From contig NZ_CH724148.1 of the NCBI RefSeq assembly GCF_000153225.1, forward strand, positions 934,640-998,639: a stretch of 64,000 nt of DNA, read 5' to 3'. This DNA is from Polaribacter irgensii 23-P. GTDB lineage: Bacteria; Bacteroidota; Bacteroidia; Flavobacteriales; Flavobacteriaceae. The first letter of the stretch is position 1, and every line of letters begins with the position of its first letter. Positions 45,461-54,771 of the stretch are shown piece after piece. A model generated the notes under the pieces. That model saw only the letters and a program-made list of their open reading frames with translations. It searched no databases and had not been told where the DNA came from. Position numbers and translations under genes: made by a program.

Positions 45461-45967
45461 ATGAAGAGATTAATTATCATATGCATCACTCTGCATTTTT
45501 GCGCTTCCTGTAATGCTGTAAAAGTAGACAAAGCGCAGGTCAGAAAAGAAGTGCATACCTTTTTAGGAGCTTGGCATCAAGCAGCTACAGACGCAAACTT
45601 TGAAAATTATTTTGCTGCAATGGATAGCCTTTCTGTTTTCATAGGAACTGCCGCAGAGGAGGTTTGGACAAAAACACAGTTTCAAGCATTTAGCAAACCT
45701 TATTTCGACAAGGGTAAAGCTTGGTCTTTTAAGACGTTAGAACGCAATGTACACGTCGATGATACCGTAGACTTTGTTTGGTTTGATGAACTTCTAGAGA
45801 CCTGGATGGGCACTTGTAGAGGTGCTGGAGTATTAAAGAAAACAGGAGGTGTTTGGAGAATAAAACAATATGTATTGTCAATTCCAATTCCAAATGAAGA
45901 CATTCAAGCGGTCATTGCCATAAAAAAGAAAAAGGATTCGCTGTTTTTAAAAAAGTATCTAGAATAG
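45461..45967 (+). CDS. SnoaL/NTF2-like exported lipoprotein
   Basis: 168 residues with a signal and probable lipobox (ITLHFCASCNAV). The rest is an NTF2-like cone: VHTFLGAWHQAATDANFENYF, FIGTAAEEVW, then DTVDFVWFDELLETWMGTCRGAGVL and WRIKQYVLSIPIP. Proteins of this type are often annotated nuclear transport factor 2 family. The ligand is unknown. Co-transcribed with the preceding lipoprotein. Confidence 0.85.
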   Translation: MKRLIIICITLHFCASCNAVKVDKAQVRKEVHTFLGAWHQAATDANFENYFAAMDSLSVFIGTAAEEVWTKTQFQAFSKPYFDKGKAWSFKTLERNVHVDDTVDFVWFDELLETWMGTCRGAGVLKKTGGVWRIKQYVLSIPIPNEDIQAVIAIKKKKDSLFLKKYLE

Positions 45968-46125
45968 TTTTTAAAGCTCTGGAGTAGCAGCAAGTGTTTT
46001 TAAGAACAGAACAGAAACTGTGCTCTGGTAAAAACCATAATTTTTAAGGAACAGAAAACACAGAAGCACACAATCATTTTGAAGTGCTGCTTGGAGTTGT
46101 TTGTTTGTACCTTTTGAGAAAGGAA

Positions 46126-46605
46126 TTAGGAGGTAACTTCTGCAACAACTTTATAGATTAGCTCATTTTCAAAGCCTTTGCGCATTAAAAAATCAATCAA
46201 TTTCTTTTTTCTTTTGTAGAGGTCTGTTTCTGATAGTACTTCGTTTCTGTTTTCAGTAATTCTGTAAATGGTAGCAATGTATTCGGTTTCGTCAATCTCT
46301 TTGAGGGCTGTTTTTAGATTGTATGCAGAAATATCTCTAAATTTTAGCTCTCTAATAATGCGCTGTTTTCCCCAGCTTTTAATTCTAAATTTCCCACGCG
46401 CATAGCTCTTAGCAAAGCGTTCCTCGTTTAAAAAGTTGTCTTTCATTAAACTCAAAAGAATGAGTTCTCGTGCTTCAGGGATTACGCTGTATTCTCGCAT
46501 TTTCTGTTCCACTTCTTTGTGACATCGATCTTGGTAGACGCAGTAATTCTCTAATTTTCGTTTAATTTCAGTAACGGTAAAAGCTTTTTTCTTTTTTTCA
46601 AACAT
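46126..46605 (-). CDS. recX: regulatory protein RecX
   Basis: 159 residues built of three-helix RecX repeats (VTEIKRKLENYCVYQDRCHKEVEQKM, RFAKSYARGKFRIKSWGKQRIIRELKFRDI). It inhibits and disassembles RecA filaments in species studied. recA is not next to it. It starts just after the terminator of the efflux operon. Confidence 0.92.
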   Translation of the reverse strand: MFEKKKKAFTVTEIKRKLENYCVYQDRCHKEVEQKMREYSVIPEARELILLSLMKDNFLNEERFAKSYARGKFRIKSWGKQRIIRELKFRDISAYNLKTALKEIDETEYIATIYRITENRNEVLSETDLYKRKKKLIDFLMRKGFENELIYKVVAEVTS

Positions 46606-46620
46606 CGCATCGAAAATACA

Positions 46621-46657
46621 AAAAGAGGATGAATTCGAAATAATTTCATCCTCTTTT
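46621..46657 (-). terminator. Rho-independent terminator of the RND efflux operon
   Basis: AAAAGAGGATGAA (46621-46633) pairs perfectly with TTCATCCTCTTTT (46645-46657). It lies 21 bases past the permease stop and just ahead of recX. Confidence 0.9.
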
Positions 46658-46678
46658 AAATATAAATTAGGGTGCTAC

Positions 46679-49600
46679 TTAATTTTCTACTTGTATCGTT
46701 GCACTTTCCTCTTTCAACAATCCTTTTATTCTCATTTTAAATTTCGTGATTAAAAAGAATAAAATGGGAACTACAATTAAGGTTAAAAAGGTCGCAATCA
46801 AAAGTCCATAAATAACGGTTTTGGCCAAAGGACCCCAGAAGACAACGTTATCACCTCCCATATAAACGTTGGCATCAAACTCACTAAATAAAGTAAAGAA
46901 GTTGATGTTCAGTCCAATGGCTAGTGGAATAAGTCCTAAAATAGTTGTGATGGCTGTTAGTAAGACGGGTCTTAAACGCGCTTTTCCAGCTTTTACAACA
47001 GTCTCATACAAGCTTTCCAATGGCAAATATGCCGATTTGGAGATGCCATCTTCTAACTTTCTTCGGTCAATTAACAGCTCTGCATAATCCAACAGCACCA
47101 CACCATTGTTCACTACAATTCCTGCCAAGGAAATAATTCCCACCATGGTCATCATGATTACAAAAGGGGCACCGGTGATCACCAAGCCTCCAAAGACACC
47201 AATAAAACTCAAAAAGATCGCCAACATTATAATTCCTGGTTTTGAAACCGAATTAAATTGAAAAATAAGAATAAAGAAAATGAGCATCAAACCGGTAAAG
47301 AAGGCACCTACCAAAAATGTCATTTGCTTGTTTTGTTCTTCAATTTGACCTGTATAGTCGATGTGAATTTCTTGTGGTAAATTCTTAAAATTCTTCATGG
47401 AATTTTGAATTTTTGCAACCACGGCGCCTGCATCTGTTTCTCCCGGAGATAGCGCAGAGTATACGGTAACCACTCTTTTAACATCTTTGTGTTTGATGGC
47501 GCTAAAGCCAGAGCTGTTAGTTTGCTCGGCAACCGCAGAGACGGGTATTTCTTTAATTTTACCAGTTGCTTGATCTCTAAAGGTTATTTTTTGATTGAAG
47601 ACGGCGCTTTTATTGTAGCGATCTTCCTTGTTAAAACGCACGTAAATATCGTAATCTTCACCGTTCTCTTTATAAACGCCCGCTTTGTTTCCAAAAATAG
47701 AAGCCCTTAATTGTTGTCCAACCTGCCCTGTAGAAACACCTAATTCACCTGCTTTTTTTCGGTCTACTAGCACTTGCATTCCTGGTTTAGATTTATTTAC
47801 ATCAATTTTTAACTCATCGACTCCTAAAATACTTTGGGTATTTAAATAGTCACGCATGCGCTCTGCAGTAAAAATTAGTTCTTCGTAATCTTCACCATTC
47901 AACTCAATATTGATGGGTGCACCTGTAGGGGGGCCATTGGCATCTTTTTCTACCGAAATTAAGACACCAGGATAGATTCCAACCAAAGCGGCTTGTACTT
48001 TTTGTCGAAGCACTTCACTGTCTTTTCCTCTTCGGTATTTATACTCCCGCATGGAAGCTGTGATTTTTCCTTTGTGGGGCATTTCTGCAGAAGAACCGCC
48101 ATCTGTTTGTGGGTTTCCTGCACCTGCACCTACTTGAGATACGGTACTTTCTACCATAAAATTGTAGCCGTCGTCTGTATAGCTGTCTTGATTTAAAACC
48201 CCTGATACTTTTTGCTCAATCTCTTTGGTAATTTTATTTGTTTTTTCGATATCCGTTCCCTCAGGATATTCAATGTACACAATAATTTGATTTGGTTTGT
48301 TGTCTGGAAAAAACTCAACTTTAGTTCTTTGTTCACCTAAAGACCATCCAAAACCGGCAAAAGCGATAAAAAGCAATACAAAAGTTCCTGCTACTAATAC
48401 ATAGGGTCTCCAGGTAGTAAGTGCTTTCTTTAATTGTCGTTCGTACCAGTTTTCTAAAGAAACCAAGGTGTTCTTTTGAAAAGAATTTGCCGCTTTTCTG
48501 AGAACTAATCGATATACCCACAACATAATTGCCGTGAATACGATCAGAGTTCCCAGCGCTTTGTACGCACCTCCAAAGAAGAATATGAGCAAGCCTATAA
48601 CGGTCATAATACTGGTGAGTCTAACAATACTTTTAAGTGGCATGTCCTTGTCTTCTGTGGTCATAAATTGAGAGACCAATACCGAGTTAAAGAAAATAGC
48701 AACAAATAAAGAAGAACCTAATACAATGGATAAAGTAATCGGCAGAATTACCATAAATTGTCCCATAATTCCTGGCCAAAGACCCAAAGGAATGAAAGCA
48801 GCTACGGTGGTTGCGGTAGAAATAATAATAGGAAAAGCAATTTCTCCAATTCCTTTTTTGGCAGCTTCGGTTCTAGACATGCCTTCTTCATCCATAAGGC
48901 GATAGACGTTTTCAACCACTACAATTCCGTTATCGACTAGCATTCCAAGTCCCATGATGAGTCCAAAAAGAACCATGGTATTTAAGGTATATCCCAAGGC
49001 TCCTAAAATCATCAAAGACATAAACATAGACATTGGGATGGCAAAGCCAACAAAAAGAGCATTTTTAAAACCAAGGAAAAACATCAATACAATGACTACT
49101 AAAATAACACCAAAAATGATGTTGTTTACAAGATCATCAACCTGCCCAATTGTTTTAGGTGATTGATCATTTGTAATGCTCACGTTTAAATCTTTCGGGA
49201 AAAAATTTTCTTTGGCATTTTTTACAATGACGCCAATTTTATCTGCGGCGGTCACCATATTTTGCCCAGCTCTTTTTTTAACATCTAACATGACAACAGT
49301 CGCGCCATTTTCTCTTGCATAGGTAGTCTTATCTTTGTCTTTAAAGGCTATTTCTGCAACATCTTTTAAGTAAATAGGGTTGCCTTTTTCTGCTTTGATA
49401 ACAAAATTCCCCAAGTCTGAAGGGCGGTCAATTTCTCCAATAATACGCACGGTTCTTCTTTGCTGACTTGTAATAAAATTTCCTGCAGACATGGTTATAT
49501 TTCCACGGTTTATAGCATTTGTAATGTCATCAAAACTAACCTTAGCAGCCATCATTTTATAAATATCAACGGCTACTTCTACTTCTTTATCTTGTGCACC

Positions 49601-50173
49601 ACGGATGGCTACTTTTTTAATTTCAGTAAGATCTTCAATTTCGTCTTGTAGGTATTCTCCGAATTCTTTCAACTTAGAAACCGGGTAGTTTCCAGAAATG
49701 TTAATGTTTAAAATGGGCACCTCCTCAGACATGCTCAGCTCAAATACATTTGGCGTTACTTTTGCACCGTTAAATGTTGGCCAGTCCTCACCTGCAGTTT
49801 CTTGGTCTATTTCATCTTTTACCTGTTGCTTGGCTTTGTCTACAGAAATACTCTCGTCAAATTCCACGGTAATTATAGAGTAATCTTCTTGCGAAGTAGA
49901 GGTGATTTCTACAACATTGCTAACAGACTTTAGTTTCTCCTCTAGCGGGTTTGTTATTAATTTCTCAATATCTTCTGCGGTATTTCCAGGGTATACAGAA
50001 CTGATATAAATTTTAGTTTCGTTTATTTCTGGAAAATTTTCTCTTGGCATTGTAAAATAGGCAGAAACTCCTAAAAAAAGAATCACGGCCATCAATGCAT
50101 AGATGGTTGTCTTATTATTTATGGCCCAAGAAGAGAGTTTAAACTCTTTGTCCACTTGTTTGTTTTTTTTCAT
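46679..50173 (-). CDS. RND efflux permease
   Basis: 1164 residues with the 12-helix RND plan: TM1 near residues 15-35, a large periplasmic loop, and two blocks of helices (about 355-500 and 960-1140). YPGNTAEDIEKLITNPLEE and LAIIFVSSF-like segments are typical of AcrB/CzcA relatives. TM4 reads MLVDNGIVVVENV, with Asp-Asn rather than the Asp-Asp proton pair of AcrB. The TM10 site of the AcrB Lys940 reads IVVNNGVVLLD, without the lysine. It uses the proton gradient to expel an unknown substrate. Last gene of the tetR-tolC-mfp-rnd operon. Confidence 0.93.
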   Translation of the reverse strand: MKKNKQVDKEFKLSSWAINNKTTIYALMAVILFLGVSAYFTMPRENFPEINETKIYISSVYPGNTAEDIEKLITNPLEEKLKSVSNVVEITSTSQEDYSIITVEFDESISVDKAKQQVKDEIDQETAGEDWPTFNGAKVTPNVFELSMSEEVPILNINISGNYPVSKLKEFGEYLQDEIEDLTEIKKVAIRGAQDKEVEVAVDIYKMMAAKVSFDDITNAINRGNITMSAGNFITSQQRRTVRIIGEIDRPSDLGNFVIKAEKGNPIYLKDVAEIAFKDKDKTTYARENGATVVMLDVKKRAGQNMVTAADKIGVIVKNAKENFFPKDLNVSITNDQSPKTIGQVDDLVNNIIFGVILVVIVLMFFLGFKNALFVGFAIPMSMFMSLMILGALGYTLNTMVLFGLIMGLGMLVDNGIVVVENVYRLMDEEGMSRTEAAKKGIGEIAFPIIISTATTVAAFIPLGLWPGIMGQFMVILPITLSIVLGSSLFVAIFFNSVLVSQFMTTEDKDMPLKSIVRLTSIMTVIGLLIFFFGGAYKALGTLIVFTAIMLWVYRLVLRKAANSFQKNTLVSLENWYERQLKKALTTWRPYVLVAGTFVLLFIAFAGFGWSLGEQRTKVEFFPDNKPNQIIVYIEYPEGTDIEKTNKITKEIEQKVSGVLNQDSYTDDGYNFMVESTVSQVGAGAGNPQTDGGSSAEMPHKGKITASMREYKYRRGKDSEVLRQKVQAALVGIYPGVLISVEKDANGPPTGAPINIELNGEDYEELIFTAERMRDYLNTQSILGVDELKIDVNKSKPGMQVLVDRKKAGELGVSTGQVGQQLRASIFGNKAGVYKENGEDYDIYVRFNKEDRYNKSAVFNQKITFRDQATGKIKEIPVSAVAEQTNSSGFSAIKHKDVKRVVTVYSALSPGETDAGAVVAKIQNSMKNFKNLPQEIHIDYTGQIEEQNKQMTFLVGAFFTGLMLIFFILIFQFNSVSKPGIIMLAIFLSFIGVFGGLVITGAPFVIMMTMVGIISLAGIVVNNGVVLLDYAELLIDRRKLEDGISKSAYLPLESLYETVVKAGKARLRPVLLTAITTILGLIPLAIGLNINFFTLFSEFDANVYMGGDNVVFWGPLAKTVIYGLLIATFLTLIVVPILFFLITKFKMRIKGLLKEESATIQVEN

Positions 50174-50183
50174 TTTTTTTCTG

Positions 50184-51356
50184 CTAGTTGTTGATCACTC
50201 TTACGATCTGACCATTATTTACACTTCTTGCACCTTCCATAATTATTTCCGAACCTGGAGAAAGATGTGCTGTTATTTCGATGAAATCTCCCTGTGTTTT
50301 TCCAGTTGCGATTACCAACCTCTCAGCAGTAGCTTCGTTGTTCTTTTTCTTGTCTTTAAGGATGTATACAAATTGTTCACCTTTAGCGTTTTCTGAGATG
50401 ATACTTTGCGGTATTAAAATAGCTTTGGCATTTGTATAATCGTTTATTTTCAGTCTTGCGGTTAAATTTGGTTTGATAGCACCCGCATTATTTGGTACGT
50501 CAATTTCTATCTTAAAAGAGCGGTTACTAGGATTGATATAATTACCTACTTGTCTCACTTTCGTTTGCAATGTAGTTCCTAACACGGGGAAATTAACTTC
50601 TACCGCTTTGTTTTTAGTAATGCTTACCAAATAGGTTTCTGGAACTTCTGTTTCGATATACATATGAGACAGGTTTATAATTCTAAAAACAGGAACTCCT
50701 TGTCCGGGCACTACCACGGTTCCTTTTTCTTGAAAAATAGCATCAATAGTACCTGAAAAGGGTGCGATAATAGTGGCTTTTTCCAATTGGCTTTTCAATT
50801 GATTTACCGCACTTTTTTGAGCTTCATAGGCGGTTTGTGCTTGTAAGAATTGTATTTCCGAACCTATTTTTTGATCCCACAGCCTTTTCTGACGTGTATA
50901 GGTAGTTTTTGCCAATTGTGCGTTTGCTTCTATTTGTGCTAACTGCGCAGACATGCCACCATCTTCAATGTTTGCTAAAACCTGTCCTTTAACTACTTGT
51001 TGCCCTTCTTTTACGAACATGGTTTTTATAATTCCAGGAAGTTCTGGGTAGATGAGAATGTTTTGTTTTGTTTGAACATTCCCTTGCAATTCTATATAGT
51101 GCGTAAAAACGGTTTCTTTTACCGTTAACGCGGTTATTAATGGGATGTTTTTATTCTCTACGAGGGCATCTAATTTATCATTAATTGCTTTTAGACTTGT
51201 AGACAACAGTTGTTGCTCGGCGTCCATGGCTGCTTTTCTAGTTTTTATTTGAGCTACATCATTGGTTGCTAAGAGGGTTTCCAAGGAAACTTCTGTTTTT
51301 TCTGCACAAGAGCTTAGTGCGAGTGCTGTTAAAAGTGTAATAAATATATTTTTCAT
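50184..51356 (-). CDS. RND efflux periplasmic adaptor (membrane fusion) protein
   Basis: 390 residues with a lipoprotein signal (LLTALALSSCAEK). The lipoyl/barrel-sandwich halves are QNILIYPELPGIIKTMFVKEGQQVVKGQVLA and KATIIAPFSGTIDAIFQEKGTVV, separated by an alpha-helical hairpin (about 130-185). Beta-barrel and membrane-proximal domains follow. It bridges the RND permease and the TolC-like channel. Ten bases separate it from the permease gene. Confidence 0.93.
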   Translation of the reverse strand: MKNIFITLLTALALSSCAEKTEVSLETLLATNDVAQIKTRKAAMDAEQQLLSTSLKAINDKLDALVENKNIPLITALTVKETVFTHYIELQGNVQTKQNILIYPELPGIIKTMFVKEGQQVVKGQVLANIEDGGMSAQLAQIEANAQLAKTTYTRQKRLWDQKIGSEIQFLQAQTAYEAQKSAVNQLKSQLEKATIIAPFSGTIDAIFQEKGTVVVPGQGVPVFRIINLSHMYIETEVPETYLVSITKNKAVEVNFPVLGTTLQTKVRQVGNYINPSNRSFKIEIDVPNNAGAIKPNLTARLKINDYTNAKAILIPQSIISENAKGEQFVYILKDKKKNNEATAERLVIATGKTQGDFIEITAHLSPGSEIIMEGARSVNNGQIVRVINN

Positions 51357-51362
51357 AATTTT

Positions 51363-52769
51363 TTATTTAATAGGAATGTTTAAGGCGTTTTCTAAAGTTG
51401 CTTTGTTGGCAATCACAGCGAGCATAGATTGAATGTAATTTTGTTGTTGTGCATACAATTGGTTCTGCGCTTGTAATAAATCAAAACTTGAAGAAATTCC
51501 TTCAAAAAACTTTACGCGTTGTTTCTTTTCTATTCTTTCTGCCAGTCCCACATTTTTTTTGGAAGTTTGATAATTTTCAATGCTCAATTGATAGTCGTTT
51601 TTTGCTGTTTGTGCTTGTAAAGAGAGTTTTTGCTTGATTTCTTCCAATCTTACATCCGCATTTTCTAATGCTATTTTTGCCTGCGCAGTTCTCGATTTTC
51701 TTGCAAAACTACTAAAAATAGGAACGTTTAAACTCACTCCTAAAAGAGAGGAGTTGAACCAGGGTTGATTGGTTTCGAAAAATGAAAAAGAGTCTGAAAA
51801 AGCCTGACTTCCATAATTTACAAATGCACTTAAACTGGGCAACGCTTTGCTTTGTTCATATTTCATCATCAAACGTTTGGTTTCTCTATCGTTTTCAGAA
51901 ATTTTAAAATCGATGTGATTTGTCAAATCAAAAGCCGTTCCAATTAATTCTAGATTGATATTGTCCTCTGCTAACCCGTCTAAAGAGTCGGTTAAAATTA
52001 ATTTTGTAGTTATTGGATTGCCTAAAGAAAGGTTTAGCATTTGATATGCGATTGCTTTCATCCGGGTGACACTATTTAGTTGATTTTTTAGGTTTCCTAA
52101 AGTGATTTCTAATTGCTCTACATCTTCTTCTTCATTCAATCCATTTTCATAAATTTGTTGCGCATCATGAAAATTTTTCTTTAAAATGCTGACATTTCCC
52201 GCTAGAATTTCCATGCTTTTTTCTGTGACTAAAACATTTCCGTATGCATTAATTACAGCCTCTCTGGTAAGTAATTCTGTCTTCTCTTCTGCCTGTTTAG
52301 ATATTTTTAAGAAAGTTTTAGACGCTTGTAATCCCACTAAATAAGAACCATCAAATAAAAGTTGGGTCAATGTAACTGAAGCATTTATATTTTGTTTCGT
52401 TCCGAATACTACAGGGATAAATCCGTCTGCCGGTGTGGGCGTGCTGTTTGGCGTTAAATCGAAAAAGTCTTCTACCGTTTCTACAACAGAAGTAGTGTTG
52501 TCAAAAGCTGCGGCGGGTAATAAAGAAACGGGTTGTCTCAGAAAATTTTGATAATTTACTTGCGCATTGATCTGAGGTAAGCCAATCGTTGTGGTTTCCC
52601 AAACTTTTTCCTTTGCGGAATTAATGTCGTTTTTAGCAGTTTTTGAGTTGTAACTATGCTCTAAAGCAAAACTGATGGCTTCTTTCAGAGAGAGCTGTTG
52701 TATTTTTTCTTGCGCTGAAATAGTAGCAAAAAAACAGGTACCAATGCATGCCAGGATTAATTTTTTCAT
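51363..52769 (-). CDS. TolC family outer-membrane efflux channel
   Basis: 468 residues: a signal peptide (ACIGTCFFATISA), then two TolC repeats of long alpha-helical hairpins (LSLKEAISFALEHSYN..., LLTREAVINAYGNVLVTEKSMEIL, YENGLNEEEDVEQLE; second repeat GISSSFDLLQAQNQLYAQQQNY). It forms the exit duct of the efflux pump. Six bases separate it from the adaptor gene. Confidence 0.92.
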   Translation of the reverse strand: MKKLILACIGTCFFATISAQEKIQQLSLKEAISFALEHSYNSKTAKNDINSAKEKVWETTTIGLPQINAQVNYQNFLRQPVSLLPAAAFDNTTSVVETVEDFFDLTPNSTPTPADGFIPVVFGTKQNINASVTLTQLLFDGSYLVGLQASKTFLKISKQAEEKTELLTREAVINAYGNVLVTEKSMEILAGNVSILKKNFHDAQQIYENGLNEEEDVEQLEITLGNLKNQLNSVTRMKAIAYQMLNLSLGNPITTKLILTDSLDGLAEDNINLELIGTAFDLTNHIDFKISENDRETKRLMMKYEQSKALPSLSAFVNYGSQAFSDSFSFFETNQPWFNSSLLGVSLNVPIFSSFARKSRTAQAKIALENADVRLEEIKQKLSLQAQTAKNDYQLSIENYQTSKKNVGLAERIEKKQRVKFFEGISSSFDLLQAQNQLYAQQQNYIQSMLAVIANKATLENALNIPIK

Positions 52770-52777
52770 ATTATTTT

Positions 52778-53377
52778 TTATTTCAATTTTAATTGGTTCT
52801 CTAATTGTTTTAACCCTTTTTCTGTGCTAATCGCACGTAAATGATATTCTAGATAATAATTCATCAACGTTTGTATCGCGTACATATTCAAGGGAAAAAG
52901 ATCTTTGTCTTTAATTCCCAACATGCCATTAAAATAGATGCGAGAAATAAATTGCACATCGATGTCTGCGCGATACATTCCTGTTACCATTCCTTTTTTA
53001 AGATTGTCTATCACACAAGTCTGCATTATTTGAAACTGTTTTTGTTTTAGAGAAGCGTAAATTTTCGGGTAATATTTTTGGAGTTGGTATTGTGGTGACG
53101 ACTTTTCATCTTTTAAATGCTCGCTAATGAGTCTTTTTATCGAAAACAATTCATCGATGGGATTCATGTTTAAAGCACAAATTCGATCAATACCCTCGCA
53201 AATGGTGTCGAAGATATACTCTGTTACCGCATCTACGAGTTGTGTTTTATTTTTAAAATATTTGTAGATTGTTTTCTTTGAAACGCCGAGAGAACTGGCA
53301 ATTTCGTCCATTGTGACACTTTTAAACCCCAGGTTTAAAAAAAGTTTGTTTGATTTCTCTAAAATTTCAGCCTTCAT
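52778..53377 (-). CDS. TetR family transcriptional regulator
   Basis: 199 residues from the ATG at 53377 (MKAEILEKSNKLFLNLGFKSVTM). The TetR helix-turn-helix is complete: MDEIASSLGVSKKTIYKYFKNKTQLVDAV. An ATG 51 bases upstream would add residues that overlap the promoter and operator, so I reject it. The C-terminal ligand domain is unspecific. It is the first gene of the tetR-tolC-mfp-rnd operon and very probably represses it through the palindrome at 53400-53434. Confidence 0.93.
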   Translation of the reverse strand: MKAEILEKSNKLFLNLGFKSVTMDEIASSLGVSKKTIYKYFKNKTQLVDAVTEYIFDTICEGIDRICALNMNPIDELFSIKRLISEHLKDEKSSPQYQLQKYYPKIYASLKQKQFQIMQTCVIDNLKKGMVTGMYRADIDVQFISRIYFNGMLGIKDKDLFPLNMYAIQTLMNYYLEYHLRAISTEKGLKQLENQLKLK

Positions 53378-53385
53378 ATCGAGTG

Positions 53386-53416
53386 CAAAGGTACAAAGGG
53401 AAACTTTAGAAACCAA
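53386..53416 (-). promoter_or_regulatory. promoter of the tetR-efflux operon
   Basis: On the minus strand TTG (53416-53414) is followed after 20 bases by TACCTTTG (53393-53386), a good Bacteroidota promoter. The expected start of the transcript falls within a few bases of the tetR ATG, so the mRNA is almost leaderless. Confidence 0.75.
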
Positions 53417-53434
53417 AATAGTTTCCAAAGTTTT
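53400..53434. promoter_or_regulatory. palindromic operator for the TetR regulator
   Basis: GAAACTTTAGAAAC (53400-53413) and GTTTCCAAAGTTTT (53421-53434) are inverted repeats with two mismatches around a 7-base spacer. The -33 element of the tetR promoter lies in the spacer, so bound repressor would block the polymerase. It also lies within about 20 bases of the divergent polyprenyl synthase gene. Confidence 0.75.
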
Positions 53435-53452
53435 ATTAATTTTTTAGCGTTT

Positions 53453-54475
53453 ATGCTAAAAGCAGCATTTCTTTATATTATTTTTACAAAAAAAATTAGA
53501 AGTTTGGACATTGCACATTATCAAAAAGAGTTTCTCACTTATCTAGAATCAAAAAATTGGATTCACGAGCCTAAGAATTTGTATGAGCCTATTGATTATA
53601 TTTTAAAATTAGGTGGAAAAAGAATTCGGCCTGTGTTGACTTTAATGGTTTCAGACATTTTCTCTGGGGATTTTAAGAAAGCATTACCTGCTGCTTTGGC
53701 AGTAGAGGTTTTTCATAACTTTACGCTGGTGCATGACGATATTATGGATGCTGCTCCTTTGAGAAGGGGAAAGCCAACAGTGCACGAAAAATGGGACACG
53801 AACAGAGGAATTCTCTCGGGAGATGCCATGTTAATTTTGGCCTACCAGTATTTCGAGAATTATGACTCCATCGTTTTTCTAAAATTAGCAAAGCTTTTTA
53901 GCAAGACAGCACTGGAAGTTTGTGACGGGCAGCAATTAGATGTTGATTTTGAGACGCGAAGTAACGTGACCATTCCAGAGTACATTAATATGATACGCTT
54001 GAAAACTTCTGTGTTAGTGGCAGCAGCCTTAAAAATGGGTGCAATTGTAGCAGAAACCAGTGATGAAAATGCACAGTTAATTTATGATTTTGGTCTAAAT
54101 TTAGGATTGGCTTTTCAACTGCAAGATGATTATTTAGACACGTTTGGAGATCCAAAAACATTTGGAAAACAGGTGGGAGGAGATATCATAGAAAATAAAA
54201 AAACGTATTTATATCTGAAGGCATTAGAGGTCTCAGGAAAGGAGGATATCGGGAAGCTTCGGCATTTTTACAAAAAGAAACTAAAAGAAAATGCAGTAAA
54301 GATCGGAGCGGTAAGAAGAATTTTCGAAATGAACGATATTCCTTATTTAATAAAGCAAGAAATAGAAAGTTACACAGAGAAAGCATTTGCTACTTTAACG
54401 AAAATGGATTTGATAGAAGAAGATAAAAAACGCCTCAAAGATTTTGGTTTGTGGTTGATGAATAGAGCTGTTTAA
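53453..54475 (+). CDS. polyprenyl synthetase family protein
   Basis: Trans-prenyltransferase with both aspartate-rich motifs: LVHDDIMDAAPLRRGKPTVH (FARM) and LQDDYLDTFGD (SARM), plus GGKRIRPVLTLM. It elongates isoprenoid chains, probably octaprenyl- or nonaprenyl-type diphosphate for menaquinone. The first ATG gives 340 residues with an odd hydrophobic start (MLKAAFLYIIF). The usual family N-terminus begins near HYQKEFLTYLE, so a TTG at 53504 may be the true start, with a TATTTTTA box at about 53473 as its -7 element. Confidence 0.93.
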   Translation: MLKAAFLYIIFTKKIRSLDIAHYQKEFLTYLESKNWIHEPKNLYEPIDYILKLGGKRIRPVLTLMVSDIFSGDFKKALPAALAVEVFHNFTLVHDDIMDAAPLRRGKPTVHEKWDTNRGILSGDAMLILAYQYFENYDSIVFLKLAKLFSKTALEVCDGQQLDVDFETRSNVTIPEYINMIRLKTSVLVAAALKMGAIVAETSDENAQLIYDFGLNLGLAFQLQDDYLDTFGDPKTFGKQVGGDIIENKKTYLYLKALEVSGKEDIGKLRHFYKKKLKENAVKIGAVRRIFEMNDIPYLIKQEIESYTEKAFATLTKMDLIEEDKKRLKDFGLWLMNRAV

Positions 54476-54490
54476 GATTCTTGTTTTTTA

Positions 54491-54521
54491 TTGTATGCTT
54501 TTAAAATAAAGAGTACATTTG
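54491..54521 (+). promoter_or_regulatory. Bacteroidota-type promoter of the tRNA gene
   Basis: TTG at 54491-54493, 20 bases, TACATTTG at 54514-54521. The tRNA begins 14 bases later. Confidence 0.75.
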
Positions 54522-54535
54522 CAGCCAATATTTTT

Positions 54536-54609
54536 GGTCCCATAGCTCAGCTGGTTAGAGCATCTGACTCATAATCAGAGGGTCCTTGGTTCGAGCCCAA
54601 GTGGGACCA
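54536..54609 (+). tRNA. tRNA-Met (anticodon CAT)
   Basis: A complete cloverleaf of 74 bases. The acceptor GGTCCCA pairs with TGGGACC, the D-stem is GCTC/GAGC, and the anticodon stem TCTGA/TCAGA encloses CTCATAA with CAT at 54570-54572. The T-arm is CTTGG-TTCGAGC-CCAAG and the discriminator base is A. CCA is only partly encoded (ACCAC). Elongator Met is the likely identity. tRNA-Ile2, which also has a CAT anticodon before lysidine modification, cannot be excluded by eye. The sequence after it changes to accessory DNA. Confidence 0.95.
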
Positions 54610-54620
54610 CTTTTAAAATC

Positions 54621-54651
54621 AAAGCCTTACAGAAATGTGAGGCTTTTTTTT
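54621..54651 (+). terminator. Rho-independent terminator after the tRNA
   Basis: AAAGCCTTACA (54621-54631) pairs with TGTGAGGCTTT (54636-54646, one G-U pair) around a GAAA loop, followed by a T-run to 54651. Confidence 0.85.
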
Positions 54652-54771
54652 GTTAACCCTCTTCTGTTTATACATAGGCTTTAAACCACTATTTAACAAT
54701 TCAATTAGAACTATTTATCCTCTTACAACACCTTTCAAAGAGGTAACCGAATATAGTAAATATTAGATGTA

